From Metabacillus rhizolycopersici (GTDB lineage Bacteria; Bacillota; Bacilli; Bacillales; Bacillaceae), in contig NZ_JAIQUM010000007.1 of the NCBI RefSeq assembly GCF_020075705.1, positions 1 to 64,000 of the forward strand: a stretch of DNA of 64,000 nucleotides, read 5' to 3'. Position 1 is the first letter of the stretch; the number at the start of each line of letters is the position of its first letter. The notes under the pieces are model-generated. The model saw nothing but the letters and a program-made list of their open reading frames with translations. It did no database searches and was not told the origin of the DNA. The position numbers and the translations under genes were made by a program. Of this stretch, positions 26,786 through 37,052 are shown one piece after another.

Positions 26786-27262
26786 CTAATGTTTTATAAA
26801 TTTTTTGACTCTTTTTAGTTGAGGAGCTGTTAGGTATTTTTCTCTTTTTCGTAACACATTCAATAATTCCTCTTTATTTTCATCCGTTACGGCTAAAAGC
26901 GTGCTTTCCGAGTGCTGAGGAATTTCCTTTGGTCTGCAATTCTCAAGGTGATGAAGTAAGAAAGGAAAAATCACATCATTGTTTTCCTTACTGACGGTTG
27001 CTAGTTTCGCAAGAGTTAGGACACCCTTATCAATTGTAATAACCGAACCGATTTTCATGGCACTTTTTAATGTGTTAAGATGAGCCATAATAGTTTCTGA
27101 TGCTACCTCAGCAATCGTTGCTAATGCCGTCATTCCACCCCACACCAAACGATTATTACGGCTTTTTAACAACTCTATAAAAGTCAGAGCATACTTACTT
27201 ATGAGTTCTGGTTTAACTTGTCCAATTTCGTACGCTACTTTAAAACCATCTTTACTTAGCAC
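26786..27262 (-). CDS. HEAT-repeat-like protein, N-terminally truncated, 158 aa
   Basis: Helical repeats (ISKYALTFIELLKSRNNRLVWGGMTALATIA...) suggest a HEAT/ARM-type scaffold. The frame extends upstream of the GTG at 27262 as WIDKQLCTVLSKDGF but has no start codon and ends at a TAA about 45 bases further up. No binding site is evident. The visible protein is therefore probably the C-terminal part of a longer gene that lost its 5' end. It lies on the same strand as the zinc-ribbon pseudogene and mnmA, about 160 bases after mnmA. Confidence 0.5.
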   Translation of the reverse strand: MLSKDGFKVAYEIGQVKPELISKYALTFIELLKSRNNRLVWGGMTALATIAEVASETIMAHLNTLKSAMKIGSVITIDKGVLTLAKLATVSKENNDVIFPFLLHHLENCRPKEIPQHSESTLLAVTDENKEELLNVLRKREKYLTAPQLKRVKKFIKH

Positions 27263-27425
27263 CGTACAGAGTTGTTTATCAATCCAGTAACATTTGATAA
27301 TACTTTAAACAAATCTACTAATTTTTCATCAATTATAGCTAATTAATTTTCAATCATTTTATTATCTTCCTACTTCAAATAGGGGGACGCTCCTAACAGG
27401 AGACAGCTTTTAGTTTCGATTCTTC

Positions 27426-28598
<1,173 letters not shown>

Positions 28599-28685
28599 CT
28601 AGTTGAAGAAAAGAATTATACTATCAATTACACTTCCTTTATATTCTATGAAATGCCCGCTTTTAATAATGCTTCTAAACCCTCT

Positions 28686-29546
28686 TCATTTTATTGCCTT
28701 CTCATTCAAGGCATCTTGAAATACCCGGGCAATATCTTCGTTAATTGCAAGTCCTTTTTCCTCTATCTCTCTAGGAACCACCGCATCTTTAGGATTAATG
28801 CTAATGTAGTATGCTCTCGGCAAACTATAAGTCATCTCCCAAAATGGTTCTTTAATAAACATTGGTGTCATCGTTCCTACGCCTAATTCCAGGAATAGAA
28901 CCTTTTTATATTTGTTTTTCATAAGATATGTTTGGTATTTTTTAATTTGATTTTTCCAGAAGCTACCCTCTAGAAAAATAAAGGAACGAATCCACGGCTC
29001 CATCTCGCCTCCGCATTCTGAACATTTGGGTACTAAATCAGAAGGAATTTTCGTTCCAGCCAACTTACTATGCATTTCCCGAATCGACTTTTCATTATAA
29101 TAAACATTATCGTGACAGCGACTTTTACATTGAAAATAACGCCAGTCCCCTTGAATTAGACTGATTTTATCCTCAGGAAAAACTTTTGTAAATTGGAAGT
29201 CTTGATTCGTAGTGACGACAAAATAATCTTTATCCTTGATAAGCTCATAAAGGTCCAAATAGGGTTGTCCTGGTTTGGAATCGTACAAATAATGAATAAG
29301 CTTAGTGAAATATCCCCATCTTTCTTCACTGGAGGAATATCGATAATAAAGGGCTTCCCACAAACTACGAACCTCATATGCTCTTTCAAATTCACTAAAA
29401 TTTTTCCAAATCACTCCACTACTCTGATACCAGTTATAACCAGCGGAATTTGATAGCCCGGAAGCCCCACCAACTATAATTGCATCAGCTTCTTCGATTT
29501 TCTGAAGTAATGTTTCTATATGGTCTTGATATAGTTGATTGAACAT
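28686..29546 (-). CDS. Class M sirtuin (SirTM), copy 1, 286 aa
   Basis: NAD-dependent sirtuin of class M, which in Staphylococcus and Streptococcus ADP-ribosylates a lipoylated GcvH-like carrier. The NAD loop is VGGASGLSNSAGYNWY (25-40), followed by TTNQD with Asn114. The IQG at 131-133 has Gln in place of the catalytic His, as known for SirTM. Zinc cysteines are C140/C144 and C175/C178. LELGVG...TPMFIKEPFW closes the fold. The start has AGGAGGAAAAA upstream. No macrodomain or GcvH-L gene is near. A 95-bp hxlR-type promoter copy lies divergently about 120 bases upstream, suggesting HxlR control. Confidence 0.85.
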   Translation of the reverse strand: MFNQLYQDHIETLLQKIEEADAIIVGGASGLSNSAGYNWYQSSGVIWKNFSEFERAYEVRSLWEALYYRYSSSEERWGYFTKLIHYLYDSKPGQPYLDLYELIKDKDYFVVTTNQDFQFTKVFPEDKISLIQGDWRYFQCKSRCHDNVYYNEKSIREMHSKLAGTKIPSDLVPKCSECGGEMEPWIRSFIFLEGSFWKNQIKKYQTYLMKNKYKKVLFLELGVGTMTPMFIKEPFWEMTYSLPRAYYISINPKDAVVPREIEEKGLAINEDIARVFQDALNEKAIK

Positions 29547-29665
29547 ACTTTATTTTTCCTCCTATCAATATGTCTAAAAACATTTACACAGATATGACCC
29601 TCCCTCAAATACAAATAGTAAAATCAAGGGGTGTAATATATTTTTTATGCTTTGACAGACTGTTT

Positions 29666-29760
29666 CACTTGAATCTAAATGAATTATATAGCATATATAG
29701 ATCAATCGAAAAGTATGCACTTTTCCACCACATACTATCTACAAGGATAGTGTGAATATG
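29666..29760 (+). promoter_or_regulatory. HxlR-type promoter/operator copy H1 (with lost hxlR gene start)
   Basis: One of four gap-free 95-bp copies. It contains TTATATAG, the inverted repeat AGTATG...CATACT and a second hairpin ACTATC/GATAGT, and ends in ATG. The following codons read MKISKGK-stop, a decayed start of the hxlR gene seen intact at 46508 (MKKSKVN). Confidence 0.75.
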
Positions 29761-29957
29761 AAAATATCCAAAGGAAAGTAGCTCCCCTTCTTGAATTAGA
29801 ATGATCGTGTAAGAAAAGAGAGGGTTTTGTACACAATAAGGGTTAATGAGACACAGATTTTAAGCAATTTTTCGAAACATAGAACGATAAGATTTTAACT
29901 AAAATGAGACTTTATAAAAACCATTCAAAAATATTCGTTTTAAGATAAGGAAATACG

Positions 29958-29994
29958 AAAAGGCAGCTTTCAGTTTCTTACCGAAAGCTACCTT
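29958..29994 (-). terminator. Terminator after the MFS gene
   Basis: AGGTAGCTTTCGG and CTGAAAGCTGCCT pair around a short loop on the minus strand, followed by TTTTC. It lies downstream of the MFS gene. Confidence 0.75.
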
Positions 29995-30013
29995 TATTCT
30001 AGTTTAGGAAACT

Positions 30014-30038
30014 ATAAAATTCTTGTACTGTGGATAAG
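30014..30038 (-). repeat. 25-bp sequence identical to one at 54.4 kb (inverted)
   Basis: The sequence is the exact reverse complement of 54370-54394, which carries CTTATCCACAGTACAAGAA. At 54.4 kb it directly follows a long hairpin repeat, so this copy may be what is left of another such element. Confidence 0.6.
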
Positions 30039-30099
30039 CACACTGCATCCAGCGCCCAGCGACGTATGCAGTACAAAAACTTTCTATCAGCTCTTTGAT

Positions 30100-31395
30100 T
30101 TAAATCTTGCGAGACCAAACAACAACAGGAATAAGCAATAGCGACAAAACAGCTCCAGAAAGGGATAATGCTGCGTAACTAGAATGAGCGACTACCATTC
30201 CTGACAGCACACCGCCGGAGGCACCTGATAGTGCCAGCAAAACATCAACCGATCCCTGCGTTTTAGCACGAATAGATAGATGTGTTGCATCTATAATGAG
30301 AGCTGTTCCGCTTATTAGGCCAAAGTTCCAGCCAATACCAAGCAGTACTAGTGCACAGATAAGCAGTACCATTGAGTCTGCCGTCGCAAAAGCCGCCAGC
30401 ATACCGGAGGCCAAAAGCGTGACACCAGCAGCAACAGCCATAGCAGTACGGCCGACTTTATCTACCAGCAGGCCTGTCAGAGGTGAAGTAAAGTACATGG
30501 CTCCTATATGGAAACCTATAACCAACCCTACTTCTCTCAAACCATGGCCATGATGTCCCATATGGATTGGTGTCATGGTCATAATGGCCGCCATAACAAA
30601 TTGAGTCAAAACCATCACTGTAGCGCCTACGACAATTCCTCTTTTGTTTATTGTAAAGCTTTCCGAATTTGGTTCTGCCTGCACTATACTGTCTTCCTCT
30701 TGCGCATTTGCTATAGCTGTAGACACAACCAAAGGATCTGGACGAAGAAAAAGTAAGAGAACCAATCCGGCAAGGATAAAAGCTGTGGCTGCTAAGATAA
30801 ATGGTCCAGCCAAAGTTGGAATACCAATAGATTGCGCAAATTCTCCCATCACACCGACCAAGTTAGGACCCGCTACAGCACCAAAGGTAGTAGAAAACAT
30901 AGCCATACTCACAGCAGTTGCCCGCTGTTTAGCTGTCGCCAGATCTGTACTTGCGTATCGTGCTTGCAGATTCGAGGCAGTACCAGCTCCATAAATAAGC
31001 AGGGAAGCGAATAAAAGCAAGACGCTATTAAATAAGGCAGCAATTATAACGCCGATCGCACCCAGTCCACCAGCAAGAAAACCGGCTGCAAGTCCTGCCC
31101 GTCGCCCAAAACGCTGTGAAAGCCGACCTACAATCAGTGCGGCCCCCGCAGATCCTAAAGTGAGTAAAGCAACTGGAATCCCTGCTGCACTTTCGATTCC
31201 CAACATATCTTGTACGAGAAGTGCACCTACTGTTATACCGGCTGCAAGTCCCGCTCCTCCAAAAATTTGTGAAAGAATCACAACTCTTAATGTTCTTTTA
31301 TAAAGCTGTCTTTGCTTTTCTGGTGAATCAATATACTCCTGTAGCCAGACAGGATGTTGTTGTGACTTCCTTATATCTACCATTTTATTTATCAT
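30100..31395 (-). CDS. MFS transporter, 431 aa
   Basis: Twelve membrane helices with the MFS loop 2-3 motif GRLSQRFGRRAGLAAG and a second-half equivalent GLLVDKVGRTAMAVAAG. MTPIHMGHHGHGL lies in the loop before helix 8. The N-terminal 35 residues are a charged cytoplasmic tail (QHPVWLQEYIDSPEKQRQLYKR). Similar proteins are annotated as drug or metabolite exporters; the substrate is unknown. GC content and codon use (many GCA, GCC alanines) look richer than the neighbours, which may point to transfer. A 95-bp HxlR-type promoter copy (H2) lies divergently 160 bases upstream. Confidence 0.85.
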   Translation of the reverse strand: MINKMVDIRKSQQHPVWLQEYIDSPEKQRQLYKRTLRVVILSQIFGGAGLAAGITVGALLVQDMLGIESAAGIPVALLTLGSAGAALIVGRLSQRFGRRAGLAAGFLAGGLGAIGVIIAALFNSVLLLFASLLIYGAGTASNLQARYASTDLATAKQRATAVSMAMFSTTFGAVAGPNLVGVMGEFAQSIGIPTLAGPFILAATAFILAGLVLLLFLRPDPLVVSTAIANAQEEDSIVQAEPNSESFTINKRGIVVGATVMVLTQFVMAAIMTMTPIHMGHHGHGLREVGLVIGFHIGAMYFTSPLTGLLVDKVGRTAMAVAAGVTLLASGMLAAFATADSMVLLICALVLLGIGWNFGLISGTALIIDATHLSIRAKTQGSVDVLLALSGASGGVLSGMVVAHSSYAALSLSGAVLSLLLIPVVVWSRKI

Positions 31396-31554
31396 AAGCT
31401 ACACTTCCTAACAAAATAGTTCCTAGCTTTTCATATGTTCATTAGCCCTCTCTTTTAGAAGGTAACGATTACATGCAGCCTTTTTTAATCAACATTTTTG
31501 GTCAACTACTGATGTTAACGAATGAGTAAGAATCTCCTATGTTCGCATCCTCTT

Positions 31555-31649
31555 TACTCAGATTTGAATGTATTATATAGCGGTTGTAAATACGCAAACA
31601 AGTACGCACTTTTTCGACTCATACTATCCAAGAGAATAGTATTATTATG
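31555..31649 (+). promoter_or_regulatory. HxlR-type promoter/operator copy H2 (hxlR coding region deleted)
   Basis: Same 95-bp layout as H1, H3 and H4, ending in ATG; the next codons read MPMRKVQ-stop. About 45 bases later the sequence AGATATTCTGCAT matches the segment found after the intact hxlR gene (AGATATTCCGCAT at about 46.96 kb). H2 therefore looks like an hxlR locus that lost its coding region. Confidence 0.75.
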
Positions 31650-31697
31650 CCAATGAGAAAAGTACAATAAGAGAAAGAAATGAAGATATTCTGCATT

Positions 31698-31748
31698 AAT
31701 GACTTGATTAATAAGGATCATATGTTTCACCTTATTGATCAAGTCATT
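31698..31748. terminator. Long stem-loop, terminator-like
   Basis: AATGACTTGAT...ATAAGG pairs with CCTTAT...ATCAAGTCATT. It lies in the gene-free stretch between the lrp and MFS genes and lacks a long T-run, so its role is uncertain. Confidence 0.45.
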
Positions 31749-31952
31749 AACTGAGGGCAAGTAAATATAGGGATATTCTGTAAATATGAAAAGGCTGAAA
31801 CGCTTGTTTAATCAAGAATTTCAGCTCTTAATTCATTTCACTAAGTGATTTCAAATCTTAGAAACCAACAATTTAGTAGTGATAAAAAAGGATTCTAAAC
31901 AATCTAGAATGATTGAAAATACTATTCTCCTAGACAAAGTAAACGTTTTTTG

Positions 31953-32396
31953 TCATGTGGCAGTCAACGGATTATTATATTGTTTAATCTCTTGTATTGA
32001 TAGATACAAAGAATAGTTCCCATAATCGAGAGTTTTATTAAGAAAAAGATTCAATTGTTCTTGCGAATTAACTTTTATTTTTAAATGGTAACAGCCTTCT
32101 CCCGATACTCGATGAGCTTCAACTACCTCATTTCGATCATTAATAAAACGAATAAACGAATCATGGTGTGCTGTTTTCATATAAATAATAACAAATGCTG
32201 TATAAGAAAATCCTAATTTCATTTCATCTACTATTAGAGAGTAAGCTTTAATTACACCACTTTCCTCAAGTTTTTTTATACGATTTCCTACTGCTTGTCC
32301 CGTCATATGAATTTGTTCACCTAGGTCTTTCCATTGAATACGTGAATTTTCGGATAGTAACCGAAGGATCTGAAAATCAATGTTATCAAGTTCCAT
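31953..32396 (-). CDS. Lrp/AsnC family regulator (LrpC-like), 147 aa
   Basis: DNA-binding regulator. The N-terminal winged helix-turn-helix reads LDNIDFQILRLLSENSRIQW then VGNRIKKLEESGVI. The C-terminal RAM domain carries VEAHRVSGEGCYHLKI, the usual ligand-binding and oligomerisation segment. The closest type is B. subtilis LrpC. It is divergent from the isochorismatase-like gene, sharing a 119-base promoter region, and probably regulates it. A remnant of the same 3' end lies at 43.8 kb. Confidence 0.85.
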   Translation of the reverse strand: MELDNIDFQILRLLSENSRIQWKDLGEQIHMTGQAVGNRIKKLEESGVIKAYSLIVDEMKLGFSYTAFVIIYMKTAHHDSFIRFINDRNEVVEAHRVSGEGCYHLKIKVNSQEQLNLFLNKTLDYGNYSLYLSIQEIKQYNNPLTAT

Positions 32397-32515
32397 AATA
32401 CATTCCTTTCACCATGAAATGATTTGATATAAAAGTGTTTCATCAAAGTATCGATAGAAATTAAAATATTATTTATCATTGTAGTGTAACAAAATTTTAA
32501 ATGAGGTGAAAGAAA

Positions 32516-33061
32516 ATGAGCACAGCTTTAATTATTGTCGATATTCAAAATGACTATTTTCCAAACGGAAAGATGGAATTAAGCAACCCTGAAAAAGCAG
32601 CCGCTAATGCTGCTAAAGTTCTTGAATGGTTTAGACAAAATAACAAAGATAATATTTTTCATGTCCAACATATCGCAAGTAGTCCAGAGTTAGGCTTCTT
32701 TCTTCCAGATACAGAGGGCGCTGAACTACATGAAACTGTTCTACCATTAGAACACGAAAACATTATTGTGAAAAATTTCCCTAACAGCTTTTTGAAGACT
32801 GATTTAGAAAGCAAATTAAGAGAAAATGGTGTAACCAAAGTAGTTGTTGTAGGTATGATGACACATATGTGTATTGATGCAACAGTTAGAGCTGCAGTGG
32901 ATCTAGGCTTTGAAACTACACTGATTGAAGATGCATGTGCGACAAGAGACTTATCTTACCAAGGTAATGTCGTTCCAGCTGAACAGGTTCACTATGCGTT
33001 TGTCAGCGCACTTCAAAGTATGTATGCCAATGTAATTTCGACCGAGGATTTCCTTCAATAA
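32516..33061 (+). CDS. Cysteine hydrolase (isochorismatase-like, YecD/PncA family), 181 aa
   Basis: Isochorismatase-like hydrolase with the catalytic triad Asp9 (VDIQNDYF), Lys86 (VKNFPNSF) and Cys119 (MMTHMCIDAT). These act on amides such as nicotinamide, ureidoacrylate or similar substrates; the sequence does not fix which. The cis-peptide region VVGMMTHMC is canonical. GAGGTGAAAG lies before the ATG. The gene is divergent from the Lrp regulator and followed by a terminator, so it is a single-gene unit. Confidence 0.88.
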   Translation: MSTALIIVDIQNDYFPNGKMELSNPEKAAANAAKVLEWFRQNNKDNIFHVQHIASSPELGFFLPDTEGAELHETVLPLEHENIIVKNFPNSFLKTDLESKLRENGVTKVVVVGMMTHMCIDATVRAAVDLGFETTLIEDACATRDLSYQGNVVPAEQVHYAFVSALQSMYANVISTEDFLQ

Positions 33062-33096
33062 AAAGCTAATACAACCTTATAGAGCCAAATATAAGC

Positions 33097-33129
33097 GGGA
33101 GTTTGTTTAAAAACAAGCTCCCTTTTTTC
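33097..33129 (+). terminator. Terminator after the cysteine hydrolase gene
   Basis: GGGAGTTTGTTT and ACAAGCTCCC form a stem, followed by TTTTTT. Confidence 0.85.
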
Positions 33130-33220
33130 CAGTCAGACGCCATCATTTCAAGCTGTTGACCAATGCATCTTATCCTTCTTCCCAAAGCTCTTTTTGTGCT
33201 TAGTTGAGAATTCCATCTAT

Positions 33221-33943
33221 TTATTTGTTGAGCATTCCCTCAAAAAAATACTGTATTTGAGAGCCCCAAATAGTTACATATGTCATTTTATCAAAAAACA
33301 CCATTAATCCAATGATAATCATTAAAACGCCACCGATTTTCATAAATAATCCAGAATATTTTACTATTAGTTTTATTTTGCTCATGAAAAATGCCATGAT
33401 TATAAATGGGAGGCAAAAACCCAATGAATATGCGATAATATTAAAAAAAGTTTGGGCAGGATACATGATATTAGCATACATAATTGCTCCAAAAATAGGT
33501 CCTATGCAGGGAGACCATCCTGCTCCGAATACGATTCCCACAATAACCGAATTAAAAAATCCTACTTTTCTTTTTGTATATTGGAAACGATGCTCTTTCA
33601 TTAAAAAACTTGGTTTGAAAATATCTAACATAAACGTTCCCATTGTTACAAGAAAAATCCCACCCAACATTCGTATTAAATCATTATAGTTAGAAAAAAT
33701 TTTTCCGATGAAACTCGCTGAAAAACCTAATGCAAAATATACGATTGTAAACCCAATTGAAAAATAAATTGAATGTAAGAGAACTATTTTCCTACTATTA
33801 GAATGACCCTGCTGATTTTTTAATTCTCCCACGGTTACACCAGTAATATAAGAGATAAATGATGGATATAAAGGTAGACAACAAGGAGAAATAAATGCTA
33901 ATAATCCCCCTATGAATGCGACCCATATTGAAATGTCCTCCAA
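33221..33943 (-). CDS. ccdA: CcdA-type thiol:disulfide carrier membrane protein, 240 aa
   Basis: Six-helix DsbD-beta/CcdA protein that moves reducing power across the membrane for cytochrome c maturation or spore synthesis. The conserved redox cysteines are in ISPCCLPLYPS (about residues 18-28) and GWSPCIGPIFG (about 142-152). The protein starts with TTG at 33943 behind GGGAGAGGG. No cytochrome biogenesis gene is adjacent, so it is an orphan copy. A 95-bp HxlR-type promoter copy lies about 180 bases upstream, which would fit thiol-stress control. Confidence 0.88.
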   Translation of the reverse strand: MEDISIWVAFIGGLLAFISPCCLPLYPSFISYITGVTVGELKNQQGHSNSRKIVLLHSIYFSIGFTIVYFALGFSASFIGKIFSNYNDLIRMLGGIFLVTMGTFMLDIFKPSFLMKEHRFQYTKRKVGFFNSVIVGIVFGAGWSPCIGPIFGAIMYANIMYPAQTFFNIIAYSLGFCLPFIIMAFFMSKIKLIVKYSGLFMKIGGVLMIIIGLMVFFDKMTYVTIWGSQIQYFFEGMLNK

Positions 33944-33989
33944 AAAACCCTCTCCCTATATACATATTATAACTAAACATAATCAGCTT

Positions 33990-34105
33990 ATTTTATCTAA
34001 ACAAATTGTTGGAATCCTTTCGGAATATCCTCTTCAACGCCGATTGATTACACACAATCACATCCGGAATCGCCGTAAATCCAGAGGTATATATTTTTTC
34101 TTCAT
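33990..34105 (-). pseudogene. Broken divergent gene start next to H3
   Basis: AAGGAGGGTTCTAAC followed by ATG starts MKKKYIP; after a shift the frame reads GFTAIPDVIVCNQSALKRIF ... NNLFR-stop. A matching start (GTGAAGAAAAAATGA) sits at the same place beside H4 at about 46.39 kb. It looks like a lost partner gene that was divergent from hxlR. I do not recognise the product. Confidence 0.45.
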
Positions 34106-34120
34106 GTTAGAACCCTCCTT

Positions 34121-34215
34121 CACTTAGATTTGAACGTATTATATAGCAGATATAGATTTGCAAACAAGTATGTACTTTTTTATCATATACTATCTATGAG
34201 GATAGTTTAATTATG
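34121..34215 (+). promoter_or_regulatory. HxlR-type promoter/operator copy H3
   Basis: Gap-free 95-bp relative of H4; I count about 77 identical positions by eye. It ends in ATG and continues MSESKGCGDYIP, then decays. The hairpin ACTATC/GATAGT and AGTAT...ATACT are kept. Confidence 0.75.
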
Positions 34216-34381
34216 AGTGAATCTAAAGGTTGTGGTGACTACATTCCTATTTTACATGCCCTTCATGGGTATCGTTTCTGTAGCCATTGTATAAGGTAAA
34301 TAGAGAACCTTACTAAAAAAGTTGACATATTTACTGGTTTTTTTGACTTTTCAGCAATATTTTTTATACTCTATTAAACAG
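34216..34381. other. Gene-free stretch after H3
   Basis: A 28-codon frame from the H3 ATG ends at about 34299 and has no known motif. No other gene is supported. Confidence 0.4.
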
Positions 34382-34438
34382 AAAAGACTCCTGATCTTCA
34401 TGGCTAACCAAAAAACCATAATGATAAGGAGTCTTTTA
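34382..34438 (-). terminator. Terminator after the glucitol-type EIIA gene
   Basis: AAAAGACTCCT pairs with AGGAGTCTTTT; the loop has inner complementarity (ATGG/CCAT). It lies about 50 bases after the EIIA stop codon. Confidence 0.6.
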
Positions 34439-34486
34439 AAAAAACAAAATAGATCATGTATCCAATACATGGATGAACGAATCTAC

Positions 34487-34840
34487 CTATTTAAAAGAGA
34501 TTATTGTGCCTTCTTTAAATGTCGGGAAATGATGTGGGCTAGCAAATACCGCACCAGGTAATATTTCTTCAAAAGGTTCTCGAAAGTAAAGTGAGATATG
34601 CCCTCGTTCCTTTAAGTTTTGATTTGCCTGTGAACCTAATGCTGTAATTGTAAAAACTTCATCCCCAATTTCAATTGTACCACCAACTTTTAATGGCTCT
34701 TCTGTTAATTCTTCAAATTCATGGACGATTGCCATTTCTCGTAAGTCCCTAGGAGCTTGTTGATCAAATAAAATCGCCAATTTATCCAATTCAAATGTAG
34801 GAACTAAAATTCCAATTTCTTTTACAACCGTTTTAGACAT
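34487..34840 (-). CDS. PTS glucitol/sorbitol-type EIIA protein, 117 aa
   Basis: Single-domain EIIA of the glucitol family (GutA/SrlB). The phosphorylated His lies in EMAIVHEFEEL (about residue 40), and VGDEVF-like strands (IGDEVFTITALGSQANQNL) and GHISLYF follow. The preferred start is the second ATG, at 34840, with GGAGGT seven bases upstream. No sorbitol EIIB/EIIC or dehydrogenase gene is near, so this is an orphan EIIA; ptsH and ptsI begin about 0.5 kb away. It may take phosphate from HPr for regulation or serve a distant EIIBC. Confidence 0.85.
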   Translation of the reverse strand: MSKTVVKEIGILVPTFELDKLAILFDQQAPRDLREMAIVHEFEELTEEPLKVGGTIEIGDEVFTITALGSQANQNLKERGHISLYFREPFEEILPGAVFASPHHFPTFKEGTIISFK

Positions 34841-35198
34841 TTTCATACCTCCATTAGTTCATTTACTTTTCTATTAAATTTATAGTCCTTTTTTTCAAAA
34901 CTTTATTGAGCTAATACAGGAAATACAGCATTCTGGTCAGATCTTCTATCGATTGGATTTAGCTTCTCGTTAATCTTTGTAAAAACAAATTCCTTCTAAG
35001 CCGAACCTTTGTTATTACCATTTCTCCTTCAATACATTCAGCCAACAATACTATCTAACTACTTCTATCAATAATTAACATTTGATAATAAGAATGAAAA
35101 ATATTAATAAAGGTAGTTTACGATGGACTGTAAAGGTTTTCAAGTTAATCATTTCAAAATAAAACATCGAATATGTGAATGGAAAGGAGGAAGAAATA
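34841..35198. other. Gene-free stretch between EIIA and ptsI
   Basis: This contains the EIIA promoter region on the minus strand. I found no other supported gene or structure. Confidence 0.4.
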
Positions 35199-35267
35199 TG
35201 TATAATTTCCCCAACTATATTCCCCTTCCCACGGATTCCTCCTTGGCATGCAAAAAACACAGGTGAT
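35199..35267 (+). CDS. Possible small protein, 22 aa
   Basis: ATG at 35199 follows GGAAAGGAGGAAG, an excellent binding site. The product MYNFPNYIPLPTDSSLACKK ends in HR. The frame ends inside the left arm of the terminator at 35253-35290. The strong translation signal and immediate terminator support a real small gene, but there is no family match I know. Confidence 0.4.
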
Positions 35268-35290
35268 CAAAAAATCAAACCTGTGTTTTT
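35253..35290. terminator. Bidirectional terminator between ptsI and the small frame
   Basis: AAAAAACACAGGT pairs with ACCTGTGTTTTT. It serves the end of ptsI on the minus strand and the 22-aa frame on the plus strand. Confidence 0.8.
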
Positions 35291-35336
35291 CTTGATTTTA
35301 ATAGGTGGTAAACCCAACCACGAGGATTTATCAGCT

Positions 35337-37052
35337 TTAAAACTTCTCTCTTACAAACTGTTCAACTTCCTCAGCTGTGTCCATGTTTAAGACTTGTTCA
35401 ATGGTACCTTTTATCTCTTCTTTCGCTAGCTGACGAATTTGGCTTCTCGCCTGAAGAATCGATGTAGCACTCATACTGAATTCATCTAAACCAAGCCCAA
35501 GTAAAATCGGGATCGCAATTTCATCCCCTGCCATTTCTCCACACATCCCTGCCCATTTTCCTTCTTTATGTGCGGCATCGATGACCATTTTGACTAGACG
35601 TAAAATAGCTGGGTTGTACGGCTGGTAAAGATAGGAAACTCGTTCATTCATGCGGTCTGCTGCCATTGTATATTGAATTAAGTCATTTGTTCCAATGGAG
35701 AAGAAATCAACTTCCTTCGCAAATTGGTCGGCCATAACGGCAGTAGATGGAATTTCCACCATGATTCCGATTTCAATTGTCTCAGAAACAGCTACACCTT
35801 CAGCCTGTAACTTCGCTTTTTCTTCTAGTAAAATCGCTTTTGCTTGGCGGAATTCACCGAGAGTTGCGATCATTGGGAACATAATTTTCAAGTTTCCAAA
35901 CGTACTTGCACGAAGCAATGCGCGAAGCTGTGTACGGAAGATGTCTTGCTCTTCTAAGCATAAACGAATCGCACGGAACCCTAGGAATGGATTCATTTCC
36001 TTTGATAAATTTAAATATGGAAGCTCTTTATCACCACCGATATCAAGCGTACGGACAACAACTGGCTTTCCATCCATGCGCTCTAATACTGTTTTATAAG
36101 CGTCAAATTGCTCCTCTTCAGTCGGAAGCTGCGTACGTCCCATGTATAAAAATTCCGTACGATATAAGCCAACGCCTTCTCCGCCGTTTTCAAGCACACC
36201 TTTTACATCCTCAGGTGTACCAATATTGGCAACCAGTTCAACATGTTGTCCATCCTTCGAAACGGTCTGCTCATTCACAAGCTTTGCCCACTCTGCCTTT
36301 TGAGCTTCGTAAGCGGCTTTTTTCTCTTCATACTCTTTGACCATATCAGCTGACGGATCTACAATGACTGTTCCAGCTAAACCGTCTAGGATGACCAATA
36401 CGCCATTTTCGATATCAGCTGTCACTGTTTTTGTTCCAACAACTGCGGGAATTTCCAATGAACGAGCCATAATCGCTGAATGGGATGTACGTCCACCAAT
36501 ATCAGTCGTAAAGCCTTTTACATATTGTCGGTTCAATTGAGCTGTATCCGACGGTGTTAAGTCCTCAGCAATGATAATCACTTCTTCTAAGATCATACTT
36601 GGGTTCGGAATGGTGACACCTAAAAGATGGGACACAACACGTTTTGTTACATCACGGATATCTGCCGCACGCTCTTTCATGTATTCGTTGTCCATGGACT
36701 CGAACATGCCGATAAACATGTTTGCCACTTCCTGTAAAGCAAATTCTGCATTAACCTTTTCAGTTGTGATTTTGTCCTTGATTGGATTAATCAATTCTGG
36801 ATCACTTAAAACAAGAAGATGGGCAGCAAAAATCGCTGCCTTATCTTCTCCAAGCTCCTTGAAAGCATGCTCTTTGATTTGTTCAAGCTCAGATGCTGAT
36901 TGCTTAACCGCAGCATCGAAGCGTTGAACTTCTGCTTCGATATTTTCTATACTGCTTTTTTCTACATTTAATTTAGGTTCTTCTAATCGATAAGCTTTTG
37001 CGATAGCAATTCCTGCTGATGCTCCAATCCCTTTTAGACTTTGAGCAATCAT
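35337..37052 (-). CDS. ptsI: Phosphoenolpyruvate-protein phosphotransferase (enzyme I), 571 aa
   Basis: Enzyme I of the PTS, which passes phosphate from PEP to HPr. The phosphorylated histidine is H191 in [21 protein letters not shown]. The PEP-binding barrel has [21 protein letters not shown] and the active Cys in GMCGEMAGD (near residue 500). Length is normal. It overlaps ptsH by four bases. A terminator lies about 50 bases downstream. The glucose transporter gene ptsG is not adjacent, unlike in B. subtilis. Confidence 0.96.
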   Translation of the reverse strand: MIAQSLKGIGASAGIAIAKAYRLEEPKLNVEKSSIENIEAEVQRFDAAVKQSASELEQIKEHAFKELGEDKAAIFAAHLLVLSDPELINPIKDKITTEKVNAEFALQEVANMFIGMFESMDNEYMKERAADIRDVTKRVVSHLLGVTIPNPSMILEEVIIIAEDLTPSDTAQLNRQYVKGFTTDIGGRTSHSAIMARSLEIPAVVGTKTVTADIENGVLVILDGLAGTVIVDPSADMVKEYEEKKAAYEAQKAEWAKLVNEQTVSKDGQHVELVANIGTPEDVKGVLENGGEGVGLYRTEFLYMGRTQLPTEEEQFDAYKTVLERMDGKPVVVRTLDIGGDKELPYLNLSKEMNPFLGFRAIRLCLEEQDIFRTQLRALLRASTFGNLKIMFPMIATLGEFRQAKAILLEEKAKLQAEGVAVSETIEIGIMVEIPSTAVMADQFAKEVDFFSIGTNDLIQYTMAADRMNERVSYLYQPYNPAILRLVKMVIDAAHKEGKWAGMCGEMAGDEIAIPILLGLGLDEFSMSATSILQARSQIRQLAKEEIKGTIEQVLNMDTAEEVEQFVREKF

